61,254 nt of DNA from CAZSDW01 sp964605705 (GCA_964605705.1 CAZSDW010000018.1:1-61254); one strand, 5' to 3'. Counted from the stretch's first letter, positions 52,403 to 60,801 are shown. Numbers and translations: made by a program. Notes: generated from the sequence alone by a model not told the origin.

Positions 52403-54220
52403 TTATAACACCACCCATAAAAGGATTACCATTCCTAGGACGATCCAGAGATTATAGAACTGCAATTGTCCATTGTGAACCAATTTAAAAAACCGTGTAA
52501 TTGAAAATGTGCATCGGCTGCTGACATCATAAACGTCAAAATTCTTTTTTTCAGCACCATCGTAAATCGCTTTTAACGGTTTCATATTGCGGATTTCATT
52601 GTAAAACTCTGTTCCAAGTACCCGAAAATGTTCCAGCGCGTCCATCCCGCCGAGGTAAATCTCATCAAAACGAACTCTCCGAACACCCCAATAGACAATG
52701 AATCCCAGAAGCAGTGTGGCGCCAAACAGGACGATAATCATCACGGGATTATAATTTCCCAGAACTGCGGGTACACGCAATCCATAATCAGCCATGATCG
52801 GCAAAATAAAATGTTTCAATGGGATTTGTATCGCGAAAAGACCAAAAACAATACATAGTAGTGATAATAGTCCTGTCGCCAACTGCTGGTTGGCAGGTAC
52901 TTTTTTAATTCCATCCAGTACTTTGGGACGTCTGCCAAGAAAAATGGCATGGATGAATTTCATGAAACTCGCCAGGGTCAGTGCACTTCCGAATACTGCC
53001 AGAACCAGGCAAACTAATAACCATATCTGAAATCCGCTGCCAGCACTTTTCGCTAAATCAAGAATTCCCTGGTAAATCAACCACTTTGAGTAGAAACCAT
53101 TAAATGGTGGAATCCCGGAAATTGCAAAAGCACCTACCAGAGCGGTCACAAAAGTAACCGGCATAATACTGCCAAGTCCGCCAAGGTCATCCAAGTTATT
53201 TGAACCAGTCTGTTTTTCAACAGATCCTAAAGATAAAAACAGGTTCGATTTATAAATCGTATGATTGACCATATGAAACAGACCGCCGATAATTGCTAAA
53301 ACGCTGCCACTGCCGACTCCCATAATCATGTAACCGACCTGGCTGACTGCATGATATCCCAGCAATTTACGTCCGTTATGCTGGATCATCGCCATCATGA
53401 CCGCAGTAATGACAGTCAAAGCACCGAAAGTAATGATGATTAAATACATCACCGGAGGCAATTTGAAGATGGACAGAACCATTCGGGTCAGCAGGTAAAT
53501 TCCGAGCAATTTATCAAGGGATGCTGGTAAAAATGCGGCACTTTCAACCGGGGAATCTTTACTGAAGTCGGGAACCCAGCTATGGAGTGGAAATCCACCA
53601 GCTTTGGCAAATGCAGCGATCAATAATCCAATAAATGCCGTATAAGTTATCCAATTATTCAATGGAAGCATCGTGTTGAATAATTGCCAATCTCTGCCTG
53701 AGTTCATAAACCAGATCAGAATTAAACCCAGGATCAGAAAGACATCGCTGCCCCCGACAATAATCATGGTCTTTTTTGCAGATTCCGGGGTCCCTTCGGT
53801 TTTACCTAAAATTGCAAACAGATACAGAGTAATTCCGGTCAATCCCCAAAAAATAAGCAGACTCAGTGAATGCACACTGATCACAACACCGTTACAAAAT
53901 GCAACGGTCATTGGATATAGGACAAAGAAAGCCTTTTCGATGCTCTTTTCGACACCCTTCATTGAAAAGACCAGAATAATAAAACTCAGAATCTGGATAA
54001 ATATCAAGATAAAAATGCTCAGCTTGTCGATATTGAATATCAGCTGATCGAACAAATATGCCGCTTGTGTACCGGATTGAAACAATTGATAATTCAGAAC
54101 AAGCAGGTAAACCAGCGTCAGAAATGTCAGAAGTTTTCGCAGTATCGTCGGAAGGATTAGATTTATCAGAGCGACAGCAAAAGGAACTGCGACTAATAGT
54201 GTTAAGTCATTAATCTGCAT
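52403..54220 (-). CDS. Second antiporter-type subunit (NuoL/HyfB-like)
   Basis: A 605-residue membrane protein with about 15 helices and the proton-translocation core: FAKAGGFPLHSWVPDFSKDSPVESAAFLPASLDKLLGIYLL, LLGYHAVSQVGYMIMGVG, HMVNHTIYKSNLFL. With MrpD this makes two large pump-like subunits in the complex, one more than in Pyrococcus-type Mbh (which has only MbhH). The ATG overlaps the large-subunit stop region by 11 bp with CGGAGGG upstream. It occupies the position of the NuoL or MbhH subunit next to the core. Confidence 0.9.
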   Translation of the reverse strand: MQINDLTLLVAVPFAVALINLILPTILRKLLTFLTLVYLLVLNYQLFQSGTQAAYLFDQLIFNIDKLSIFILIFIQILSFIILVFSMKGVEKSIEKAFFVLYPMTVAFCNGVVISVHSLSLLIFWGLTGITLYLFAILGKTEGTPESAKKTMIIVGGSDVFLILGLILIWFMNSGRDWQLFNTMLPLNNWITYTAFIGLLIAAFAKAGGFPLHSWVPDFSKDSPVESAAFLPASLDKLLGIYLLTRMVLSIFKLPPVMYLIIITFGALTVITAVMMAMIQHNGRKLLGYHAVSQVGYMIMGVGSGSVLAIIGGLFHMVNHTIYKSNLFLSLGSVEKQTGSNNLDDLGGLGSIMPVTFVTALVGAFAISGIPPFNGFYSKWLIYQGILDLAKSAGSGFQIWLLVCLVLAVFGSALTLASFMKFIHAIFLGRRPKVLDGIKKVPANQQLATGLLSLLCIVFGLFAIQIPLKHFILPIMADYGLRVPAVLGNYNPVMIIVLFGATLLLGFIVYWGVRRVRFDEIYLGGMDALEHFRVLGTEFYNEIRNMKPLKAIYDGAEKKNFDVYDVSSRCTFSITRFFKLVHNGQLQFYNLWIVLGMVILLWVVL

Positions 54221-55397
54221 TTATTTCCCTCCGGATTCGTTCGGTTTTTTCCTTTGACAATTTCAACAGATCGATGCCCTGCGGATTATGGTTTTGATCG
54301 ATAATTTTCAGCGAGCGCTCGGTACAGCAATAGCAGGGATCGATGGAAGCCAGGGTGATCAAGGCGTCCGCAATCGGAATGCCTTTACAGGACGCCTTGA
54401 ATGTCGGAATATTGACATAGCTGGGAGCTCTGACTTTGTGCCGGATCGGGCGGTTCGTCCCATCCGATCGGATATAATGAAACACTTCCCCTCGCGGTGC
54501 TTCATAACGACCAATTCCCTCCCCGGGAGATATCTCTTTGACATTATTAATTATCGGTCCTTGGACTGTCTTTAATTTATCAAGACACTGCCGAATAATC
54601 TTAGTGGATTCGATTATTTCCAAAACTCTTACAACCAATTTGTCATAGACATCACCGTTTGGCAACACTATCCTTTCAAAATCCACCAGGTCGTAGGCAT
54701 CGGTAGGCTCATCTTTTCTGACGTCCCACGGCACCCCTGAAGCCCGCGATGTTGGTCCGACAGCACAATATGCTACTGCATCAGCATGGGTCAGAACGCC
54801 GACACCTTTCAAGCGGGATTTTAAAACCGGATCATCCTTTGCCGCTTTGGCAATCATCCACATTTTCTTTTCAATCATATCCAGATGTTTGTATAATTCA
54901 ATAACCTTCTCCGGATCAACATCCTGCGCAACGCCACCTACTCTCATCATTCCGTAATGGTTGCGGTTTCCGGAGATAATTTCGAACATTTCCAGCACCG
55001 GTTCCCGATACTTCCACGCCCACATCCAGAGGGTATCGTAACCAATGAAGTGACCGGCTAAACCAAGCCACAACAAATGGCTGTGAATTCTTTCCAGCTC
55101 TCCCACCAATGTCCGAATATAACGGGCTTTGAGGGGAATATCGATATTATCGATATCTTCAACGGCATGCACACAAGCCAGCGGATGTGACGTTGAACAG
55201 ATACCGCAAATCCGTTCCACGAGATAGATGGACTGAGTAAACGTCTTAGTTTCGGAGATCCATTCATGTCCACGGTGCATCCAGCCAATTTCCATATCGA
55301 GATCGACAACGGTTTCACCATCGACCTGCAGTTCAAAATATTCAGCCTCTTCAAGCAGCGGATGAAATGGTCCAACCGGTATTCTATTCGCTTTCAT
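54210..55397 (-). CDS. Group 4 [NiFe] hydrogenase large subunit (NuoD-like)
   Basis: A 395-residue catalytic subunit. Both cysteine pairs that bind the NiFe centre are present: RICGICSTSH (Cys64, Cys67) and DPCYCCTER (Cys355, Cys358). This separates it from complex I NuoD, where the Cys are lost. A 34-residue tail after Arg361 should be removed by the maturation protease. FHPLLEEAEYFELQVDGETVVDLDMEIGWMHRGHEW at the start follows the group 4 pattern. The ATG overlaps the NuoC-like stop by four bases. H2 evolution or uptake direction cannot be read from sequence. Confidence 0.94.
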   Translation of the reverse strand: MKANRIPVGPFHPLLEEAEYFELQVDGETVVDLDMEIGWMHRGHEWISETKTFTQSIYLVERICGICSTSHPLACVHAVEDIDNIDIPLKARYIRTLVGELERIHSHLLWLGLAGHFIGYDTLWMWAWKYREPVLEMFEIISGNRNHYGMMRVGGVAQDVDPEKVIELYKHLDMIEKKMWMIAKAAKDDPVLKSRLKGVGVLTHADAVAYCAVGPTSRASGVPWDVRKDEPTDAYDLVDFERIVLPNGDVYDKLVVRVLEIIESTKIIRQCLDKLKTVQGPIINNVKEISPGEGIGRYEAPRGEVFHYIRSDGTNRPIRHKVRAPSYVNIPTFKASCKGIPIADALITLASIDPCYCCTERSLKIIDQNHNPQGIDLLKLSKEKTERIRREINAD

Positions 55398-55828
55398 GCA
55401 CTCTCCTTGAATCTTAATGGCGTTTTCAGTGATTTATTCGGATGATTGATTGTCAATAATTCTTCCATGCGCGGATGCCCGATGAATTCTATTCCCCATA
55501 AATCAAACATCTCCCGCTCAATCCAGACCGCACCTTCAATAATTGACGTAATTGAATTTACCTTCGGATTCTTCTTATCTTTGATGACAACGCGGGGACA
55601 AAAATACTGCCCGGTTTTATCCAGCGAAAAGTGATAGACAATCTCAAGACCATGATACATTTCCATGGCAGTTGCCGTGGAGAGGCGACACCCCATTTTA
55701 TTAAATAAATAATCTGCCACTTCCTGAATGTCGTTATTACTTACATTAAAATACAGACGAAGTTTCTTCTCAATTTTGGCGTGAATCTTAGCGCCCATAT
55801 CTTTTAAAAATTGTTCAACTTCAGCCAT
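55394..55828 (-). CDS. NuoC-like (30 kDa) hydrogenase subunit
   Basis: A 144-residue protein with YHFSLDKTGQYFCPRVVI, SIIEGAVWIEREMFDLWGIEFIGHPRMEELL, typical of the NADH dehydrogenase 30-kDa family (MbhK, EchD). It stabilises the large/small subunit pair. It overlaps the small-subunit gene by 8 bp with GTAGGAGTG before the ATG. Confidence 0.91.
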   Translation of the reverse strand: MAEVEQFLKDMGAKIHAKIEKKLRLYFNVSNNDIQEVADYLFNKMGCRLSTATAMEMYHGLEIVYHFSLDKTGQYFCPRVVIKDKKNPKVNSITSIIEGAVWIEREMFDLWGIEFIGHPRMEELLTINHPNKSLKTPLRFKESA

Positions 55829-56240
55829 TGAGCACTCCTACCAGTTTTACAACCGCTTCAATCATGGATTCCGGTTTGGGAGGACATCCGGGAATATACA
55901 TATCAATCGGAATTACCTCTTCGCGTTTTTCGGTGATATTATAACTTTCCTTAAAGCAACACCCGGAACTGACACAGGTTCCCACTGCCACAACGAAAAT
56001 GGGTTTTGGCGCCTGTTCATAAATCTTTCGAATTTTCGGAGCTACCTTTTGATTGAAAATACCAGTCACCAGCATCACGTCGGCATGCCGGATAGACCCA
56101 ACCAGTTTAATCCCTAAACGCTCCACATCATATCGAGGTGTCAGCAGATCGAGAATTTCAATATCACAATTATTACATGGCGATCCGCTGACATGAAAAA
56201 CCCAGAGTGATTTTGCTAACCTCTTATTGTACCATCCCAT
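55821..56240 (-). CDS. [NiFe] hydrogenase small subunit (NuoB-like)
   Basis: A 139-residue electron-transfer subunit with SGSPCNNCDIEILDLLTPRYDVERLG (Cys22, Cys25), GTCVSSGCCF (Cys89, Cys94/95) and IPGCPPKPE (Cys119), which ligate the proximal [4Fe-4S] cluster. Short length and lack of signal peptide are typical of group 4 enzymes facing the cytosol. AGGAG precedes the ATG, one base after the NuoH-like stop. Confidence 0.93.
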   Translation of the reverse strand: MGWYNKRLAKSLWVFHVSGSPCNNCDIEILDLLTPRYDVERLGIKLVGSIRHADVMLVTGIFNQKVAPKIRKIYEQAPKPIFVVAVGTCVSSGCCFKESYNITEKREEVIPIDMYIPGCPPKPESMIEAVVKLVGVLNG

Positions 56241-56241
56241 G

Positions 56242-57171
56242 CTATACTCCTAATACAGCTAATATTACAGCAATAAATGCTAATGGCGAAGCATAGCGCC
56301 AGAAGAAATTCAGTGCCGTATCGATTCGAATTCTTGGATTTGTGTTTTTGATAATGATCATAATCACGATAATTGCGAGATATTTCAAAACTGACCAGAG
56401 AATGCCGATTCCGATAAAATTGAATCCACCCCAGAACAATGTGATTAACAACAATGGAAAAATCACATACATCATATAATGGTTTAATTTCCAGAAAGCC
56501 AGCAACGGACCGGAATACTCCATGAAGGGACCTTCGACGATTTCCGTTTCGGCTTCCGGAATATGAAACGGCGCCAAAGTCATCTTCGCCTGAATGCACA
56601 AGATTCCGATGATAAATGCGATAATTCCCGAGGCTGATCCCAGGAACATGCCATGGCTCTGCTGGTATGCCAGAATCTGGTCAAATTGTAATTGATAACC
56701 GGATTTGATAATGGGTACCAGAAATACCAGGATAAAAGCCAGTTCATCCGCCAGCAGCAGTTTAATTTCACGACCGGCACCGATACTGGAATAGACATTT
56801 CCGGTCGAAGAGCCGCCCAAAATAACCATAACAGAAAATGTCATTGTCAAATACATAACGACAAACAGATCACCACTGAAGCCCTGACCATAAAAAAGCG
56901 CCATTCCGATAATTGTCGCAATGAGTGTCAAAATCGAGAATCCTGCTAATGGCGCCGTGATAAACACCGATTTTACAGCATCTTTAACAATGATCGTTTC
57001 TTTTCCGAGAAGTTTGAAAAAATCATTGAAATTCTGCAGTAGCGGCGGTCCGACCCGGAACTGGAACCAGGCACTGACCTTGCGATCCAGCCACCCTACT
57101 AACAAACCGGCTACACCGGTAAACAGCATTCCAGGAAAGATGAACAGGTAAAACAGAATCCAGGCACTCAT
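56242..57171 (-). CDS. NuoH-like membrane subunit (MbhM/EchB-like)
   Basis: A 309-residue protein with about eight helices and the complex I NuoH features GLLVGWLDRKVSAWFQFRVGPPLLQNFNDFFKLLGKE and FHIPEAETEIVEGPFMEYSGPLLAFW, with conserved Glu. It anchors the peripheral arm and connects it to the pump subunits. AAGGAGG precedes the ATG, which overlaps the ferredoxin stop by four bases. Confidence 0.93.
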   Translation of the reverse strand: MSAWILFYLFIFPGMLFTGVAGLLVGWLDRKVSAWFQFRVGPPLLQNFNDFFKLLGKETIIVKDAVKSVFITAPLAGFSILTLIATIIGMALFYGQGFSGDLFVVMYLTMTFSVMVILGGSSTGNVYSSIGAGREIKLLLADELAFILVFLVPIIKSGYQLQFDQILAYQQSHGMFLGSASGIIAFIIGILCIQAKMTLAPFHIPEAETEIVEGPFMEYSGPLLAFWKLNHYMMYVIFPLLLITLFWGGFNFIGIGILWSVLKYLAIIVIMIIIKNTNPRIRIDTALNFFWRYASPLAFIAVILAVLGV

Positions 57172-57671
57172 ACCTTATCCTCCTTTTTCCGCCAGTGGTG
57201 ACTCTTGATCGCCAGATGATCCCCAAAGAAATAAATACGATTTTCGGGATCCTCTTGATCTATTTCCTTCATAATAATGGTACCCGCCGGGGCTGTTTTG
57301 GCACAAGCCGGTTCATAGTCGGGATTTTCTTCGAGCTGTTTCAGACAAAAGTCGCATTTAGCAGTGATATAATTGATGACTTCCGGAAAAATAGTACCAA
57401 AGGGACATGCCAGAATACAACTTTTACATCCAACACAGCGCATATTAAATCGTTTGATCATCCCGTTATCCTGACGCTCAAGTGCTTCTTTCGGACAGGC
57501 GGTGACACAAAAGGCGTCTTTGCACTGCCGGCAATACACCGCAAACTCAGCAACTTCCAGTAACGAAAACTGCCCCGGATTATGACGGTGATAGAAATAT
57601 TCACAGCGAATATTCTTCAACGACTGGTCAGAATCCAGGAGGGCTGGAATATCAATTAAAAGACGTTTCAT
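57168..57671 (-). CDS. HycB/CooF-like polyferredoxin subunit
   Basis: A 167-residue Fe-S protein with CRQCKDAFCVTACPKEAL, CVGCKSCILACPFGTIFPE and CDFCLKQLEENPDYEPACAKTAP, the Cys arrangement of HycB and CooF, which carry up to four [4Fe-4S] clusters and link a dehydrogenase to a group 4 hydrogenase. It sits between the flavin module and the membrane subunits, so it probably bridges them. The ATG overlaps the flavoprotein stop by four bases. Confidence 0.88.
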   Translation of the reverse strand: MKRLLIDIPALLDSDQSLKNIRCEYFYHRHNPGQFSLLEVAEFAVYCRQCKDAFCVTACPKEALERQDNGMIKRFNMRCVGCKSCILACPFGTIFPEVINYITAKCDFCLKQLEENPDYEPACAKTAPAGTIIMKEIDQEDPENRIYFFGDHLAIKSHHWRKKEDKV

Positions 57672-58495
57672 TCCCAGATATTCTCCTCGTTTTTAACCTT
57701 ATCATAGGTAAAAACCGGACCGTCTTTACAGGCATAATACTGACCGATGACGCAATGCCGGCAATGTCCGATTCCACAATACATTTTCTTTTCCATGGAA
57801 AGATATATGTTATTGTCCTCATAGCCATATTTTAAAAGGTCCAGTGTCCCGAATTTCATCATAATCGGTGGTCCGCAGACAACCACAGGATTGCCTCTGG
57901 GATTGAGATCGATTTTATTCAGCAGTTTGGTAATCAGGCAAACCTCTTCGTCCCACGCTTCACCTTCCGGAACACGATCCACTGCTCGCAGAAAGTTTAC
58001 CTTTTCGATCTCGCGCCACCCTTTGATATATTTTTTGTATATCATATCATTCGGTGTTCTGGCACCCGCCAGAAATGTGATACTTTTGTATGCATCTATA
58101 TTATCAAGTAATGACAGGAAAAGTGACCGGGTCGGCGCCATTCCGACACCACCACCCATGATCAGCACATCTTTCCCTTTCCATTCATCGATTGGATAGC
58201 AGGTTCCATATGGACCGCGGATACCTACCCTGTCGCCGACTTTGGTTTTGTGAACATATTCGGTTACAAAGCCGGTTTTCATGATTGTAATGTCCATCGT
58301 CTCAGCAATGCTGTGGGACGACGATGGCGTAAAAGGTCCCTCACCAATATTCGGAACGGTCAGTTCGACAAATTGCCCGGTTTTGAAAGGGATCGGTTTT
58401 TCCGGTTTTAAACGGATTGTGCGAATTGTCGGAGATTCATCAATAATTTCATAAATTTCTGCTGCGGTTACTTCATAGGAATTTTTGTCTGCCAT
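57668..58495 (-). CDS. FAD/NAD(P)-binding electron-transfer subunit (HydG/AsrB-like)
   Basis: A 275-residue flavoprotein of the ferredoxin-NADP reductase superfamily: FAD part with FKTGQFVELTVPNIGEG and GIRGPYGTCYP, NAD(P) part with MGGGVGMAPTRSL, and the C-terminal [2Fe-2S] motif CGIGHCRHCVIGQYYAC as in DHOD electron-transfer subunits, sulfhydrogenase gamma and AsrB. It should exchange electrons with NADH or NADPH. GGAG precedes the ATG, 3 bp after the previous stop. Confidence 0.9.
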   Translation of the reverse strand: MADKNSYEVTAAEIYEIIDESPTIRTIRLKPEKPIPFKTGQFVELTVPNIGEGPFTPSSSHSIAETMDITIMKTGFVTEYVHKTKVGDRVGIRGPYGTCYPIDEWKGKDVLIMGGGVGMAPTRSLFLSLLDNIDAYKSITFLAGARTPNDMIYKKYIKGWREIEKVNFLRAVDRVPEGEAWDEEVCLITKLLNKIDLNPRGNPVVVCGPPIMMKFGTLDLLKYGYEDNNIYLSMEKKMYCGIGHCRHCVIGQYYACKDGPVFTYDKVKNEENIWE

Positions 58496-58498
58496 TGA

Positions 58499-59530
58499 TT
58501 ACTCCTGACCTATGGGTACTTGCATATTTTTCCGGACTACTTCTCTGAATTCGATTTTACCGGCACAAACATCGATACATCTGCCACAACCGATACATCC
58601 GATCTGTCCGAAATTACTGTTCATATAATCGAATTTACACAGATAGCGATTGCGAAATCGCTGGTACATTTTATGGCGCGGCGAGTCACCGCCAGCCACT
58701 TTGGCATAACCATGCAACTGACAGGAATCCACACTGCGCACTTTTACGAATTCCTTCCCGGTTGTTTCATCGTTGATAATAATGCAGTAACAGGTAGGAC
58801 AAATATTCGTACAACCGCCGCAGCCGACACAGTTTTTGGAATCCTCGATCCATCCCTCAATATCCGATTTTCTTAAAGCAGAATAATCATCAGGGCGCTT
58901 ATATTTTGCATTTTGCTGGTTCAATTTTGCTTCTATCGCCTTGCGGGATTTTTTGATTTTTTCTTTTTCATCTCCCTGAGGAGGGCTCAGCGGAATTGCC
59001 GCTTTCATTATTTTAAGCAATTCTTCGCCTTTTTTTGAACCAATCGTAATCAGATAGTTTTGACCGAGTTTTGACAGATTCATATCATAATTTTGGTCTG
59101 TGTAAGGCTTGCCGCCGACAAGATTACAGTGGCAACTGACGCTAATTTCATTACAATCAGTAGTAATAATTGTCGTCTTCTCTCTCCATGCTTTATAAAC
59201 CGGATCGACAAAGTCTTCGTTGATAAGGGCTTTATCCAGAATCTGCAAAGCTGCCATATCACAGGCTTTCGCACCAACGATCAATCGCTTTTTCGCTTTA
59301 TCCGCGGGCAACAGTGTTTCACGCGAAAAATAAAATAGCGTTTTAATCGGATCGATTGTCCGAAAGGAATCCAGTGCCGGCTTCGTGTTGATATTAATCT
59401 CTTCAAATAACAGTTCATTTCTTTCCGGAATCCTGGATTTTCTCGGTACAATTACCTGTTGATAACCGCCCAGTTTTTCTTTTTGACACTTGTTCAGAAA
59501 TGATAAGAAATCTTGCGCCTTTACGATCAT
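58499..59530 (-). CDS. Fe-S electron-transfer subunit (HydB/AsrA-like)
   Basis: A 343-residue protein like sulfhydrogenase beta and anaerobic sulfite reductase subunit A. It has an N-terminal domain (VIVPRKSRIPERNELLFEEI, LIVGAKACDMAALQILDK, CHCN around residue 137) and two [4Fe-4S] motifs, CVGCGGCTNICPTCYC and CIGCGRCIDVC. It normally works with the AsrB/HydG-type flavoprotein, encoded next. The pair would form a pyridine-nucleotide input or output of the hydrogenase. GGGAG is 9 bp before the ATG. Confidence 0.9.
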   Translation of the reverse strand: MIVKAQDFLSFLNKCQKEKLGGYQQVIVPRKSRIPERNELLFEEININTKPALDSFRTIDPIKTLFYFSRETLLPADKAKKRLIVGAKACDMAALQILDKALINEDFVDPVYKAWREKTTIITTDCNEISVSCHCNLVGGKPYTDQNYDMNLSKLGQNYLITIGSKKGEELLKIMKAAIPLSPPQGDEKEKIKKSRKAIEAKLNQQNAKYKRPDDYSALRKSDIEGWIEDSKNCVGCGGCTNICPTCYCIIINDETTGKEFVKVRSVDSCQLHGYAKVAGGDSPRHKMYQRFRNRYLCKFDYMNSNFGQIGCIGCGRCIDVCAGKIEFREVVRKNMQVPIGQE

Positions 59531-59585
59531 TATGTGTCTCCCAAACGCTGTCTTGACAATGGTATTTCTAATTGAGTCATTTTTA

Positions 59586-59951
59586 TTAAGCCTGTTTCGC
59601 TAATGTTTTGATAGTATCGATCAGTTTTTCAGTTTCCGTGGATTTATCAAAAAAGTAATCAGCACCAATTTCCATGCATTTAGTTCGATACTGCGGATAG
59701 GGATAATCTGTATAAATTGCTACTTTGGAACCGGAATTCTTCTCTTTGATTACTTTAAGCACATGAATACCGCCTTCACCCGGAATGCGAATGTCCAGAA
59801 TAACCAGGTCCGGTTTTTTCTTCCTGACATCTTTGATTGCGGATACGGTATCGATGCTTTCACCGACAATCTCGACGTTTTCCATCTCGGACAGAATGGT
59901 CATCAGATGGTTTCTGAGAATATCGGAATCATCGACAATCAGGATTTTCAT
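59586..59951 (-). CDS. Stand-alone receiver (CheY-like) response regulator
   Basis: A 121-residue protein made of a receiver domain only: acidic pocket Asp7/Asp8 (LIVDDSD), phospho-acceptor Asp53 (LVILDIRIPG), the Thr of AIYTDYP and the Lys of FDKST. No output domain is present. It is the first gene of the hydrogenase series, 55 bp before the AsrA-like gene, while a RegB-like kinase ends the series. The two may form a pair. How the signal would reach DNA is unknown. Confidence 0.88.
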   Translation of the reverse strand: MKILIVDDSDILRNHLMTILSEMENVEIVGESIDTVSAIKDVRKKKPDLVILDIRIPGEGGIHVLKVIKEKNSGSKVAIYTDYPYPQYRTKCMEIGADYFFDKSTETEKLIDTIKTLAKQA

Positions 59952-60096
59952 ATTTTCGGTTTCAGTATATTAGTTGATTCATTGGCATATACGTTGACAA
60001 TATATAATGGGAAACCGATCCGGTAAATCGGACGAAGTCTGAATCTTTTGTCAGATAATTGGAAATGGAGATATAGGTGTTTATCCTACATCTTCC

Positions 60097-60129
60097 AACC
60101 TTCATAAGGTCTTTGACCTTCTGAAGGTT
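60097..60129. repeat. Long palindrome with 15-bp arms
   Basis: AACCTTCATAAGGTC (60097-60111) and GACCTTCTGAAGGTT (60115-60129) pair with one mismatch around a TTT loop. Each arm also contains an inner CCTTCAxAAGG palindrome. No T-run suited to a terminator follows, so an interspersed element is more likely. Confidence 0.65.
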
Positions 60130-60136
60130 TTCTCTC

Positions 60137-60159
60137 GTTCCGTTGCTTTGTTACGGAAC
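60137..60159. repeat. Hairpin, 7-bp arms
   Basis: GTTCCGT (60137-60143) pairs with ACGGAAC (60153-60159) around a 9-nt loop, 8 bp after the longer palindrome at 60097-60129. Both lie in the gap before the toxin-antitoxin genes. Confidence 0.5.
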
Positions 60160-60174
60160 TCTATTAACAATATC

Positions 60175-60203
60175 TTGACATTATAACGTTATGACGCTAT
60201 CTT
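60175..60203 (+). promoter_or_regulatory. Promoter and likely operator of the toxin-antitoxin pair
   Basis: TTGACA (60175-60180) and TATCTT (60198-60203) are exactly 17 bp apart, a near-consensus sigma-70 promoter. The spacer holds the palindrome ATAACGTTAT (60183-60192) and a near-repeat ACGTTAT/ACGCTAT, a fitting binding site for the ribbon-helix-helix antitoxin. Confidence 0.65.
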
Positions 60204-60234
60204 TTAGAAAAAGAACTTTCAAAGCGAGGCAATC

Positions 60235-60468
60235 ATGGCAACATTATCAAAAAGAGCAACGATCTATTTTGATCCGGATATTCATCAAGTCTTAAAAATC
60301 AAAGCAGCATCCACAAATAAATCAATTTCTGAAATTGTTAATCATGCCATCCGACAAGAATTAATGGAAGATGAAGAAGACTTACGGACATTTGAGAATC
60401 GGATTAACGAACCCACTATCTCTTTTGAAAAAGTTCTCACAGATTTGAAAAATAATGGAAAAATATAA
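60235..60468 (+). CDS. Ribbon-helix-helix antitoxin (RelB/CopG-like)
   Basis: A 77-residue protein. The N-terminal half is a ribbon-helix-helix (SKRATIYFDPDIHQVLKIKAASTNKSISEIVNHAIRQELM); the acidic C-terminal half (EDEEDLRTFENRINEPTISFEKVLTDL) should wrap the toxin. GCGAGG lies before the ATG. It overlaps the toxin gene by 14 bp and probably represses the shared promoter. Confidence 0.88.
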   Translation: MATLSKRATIYFDPDIHQVLKIKAASTNKSISEIVNHAIRQELMEDEEDLRTFENRINEPTISFEKVLTDLKNNGKI

Positions 60469-60718
60469 AATCGAATTCAAAAAATCTGCTTACAAGGAAC
60501 TTCTGACAATCCCAAAGAAGGATTTGAAAAGGATTTTAAAAAAAATTAGTTCTTTATCAGAGAATCCAAGACCTGATGACTGCAAAAAACTGTCAACACT
60601 TGAACGCTATCGAATCAGACAAGGAAACTATCGCATCTTGTACTCAATTGAAAAAGATAAGCTGACCATTTTCGTCGTCAAGGTCGGGCACAGAAAAAAT
60701 ATCTATAATTCATTTTAG
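60455..60718 (+). CDS. RelE/ParE-family toxin
   Basis: An 87-residue basic protein with the RelE fold pattern: KIEFKKSAYKELLTIPKKDLKRILKKI, then RYRIRQGNYRILYSIEKDKLTIFVVKVGHRKNIY. The Arg and Tyr residues at the end of the fold fit an mRNA-cleaving RelE more than a gyrase-poisoning ParE. It is coupled to the antitoxin by overlapping frames. Confidence 0.9.
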   Translation: MEKYKIEFKKSAYKELLTIPKKDLKRILKKISSLSENPRPDDCKKLSTLERYRIRQGNYRILYSIEKDKLTIFVVKVGHRKNIYNSF

Positions 60719-60801
60719 TAAATTAATGAATAAGGTAAACAACCATCGCTGGTAATCTTGAAAATAGTCTGAAAGCTACCCATTGGGAAGCCGGTCGAAA
60801 C

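Noticed and set aside
49564..57171. Reading the cluster as respiratory complex I or a plain Mrp antiporter
   Set aside because: The NuoD-like subunit keeps both CxxC pairs for a NiFe centre, a maturation protease is encoded, and NuoE, F and G are absent.
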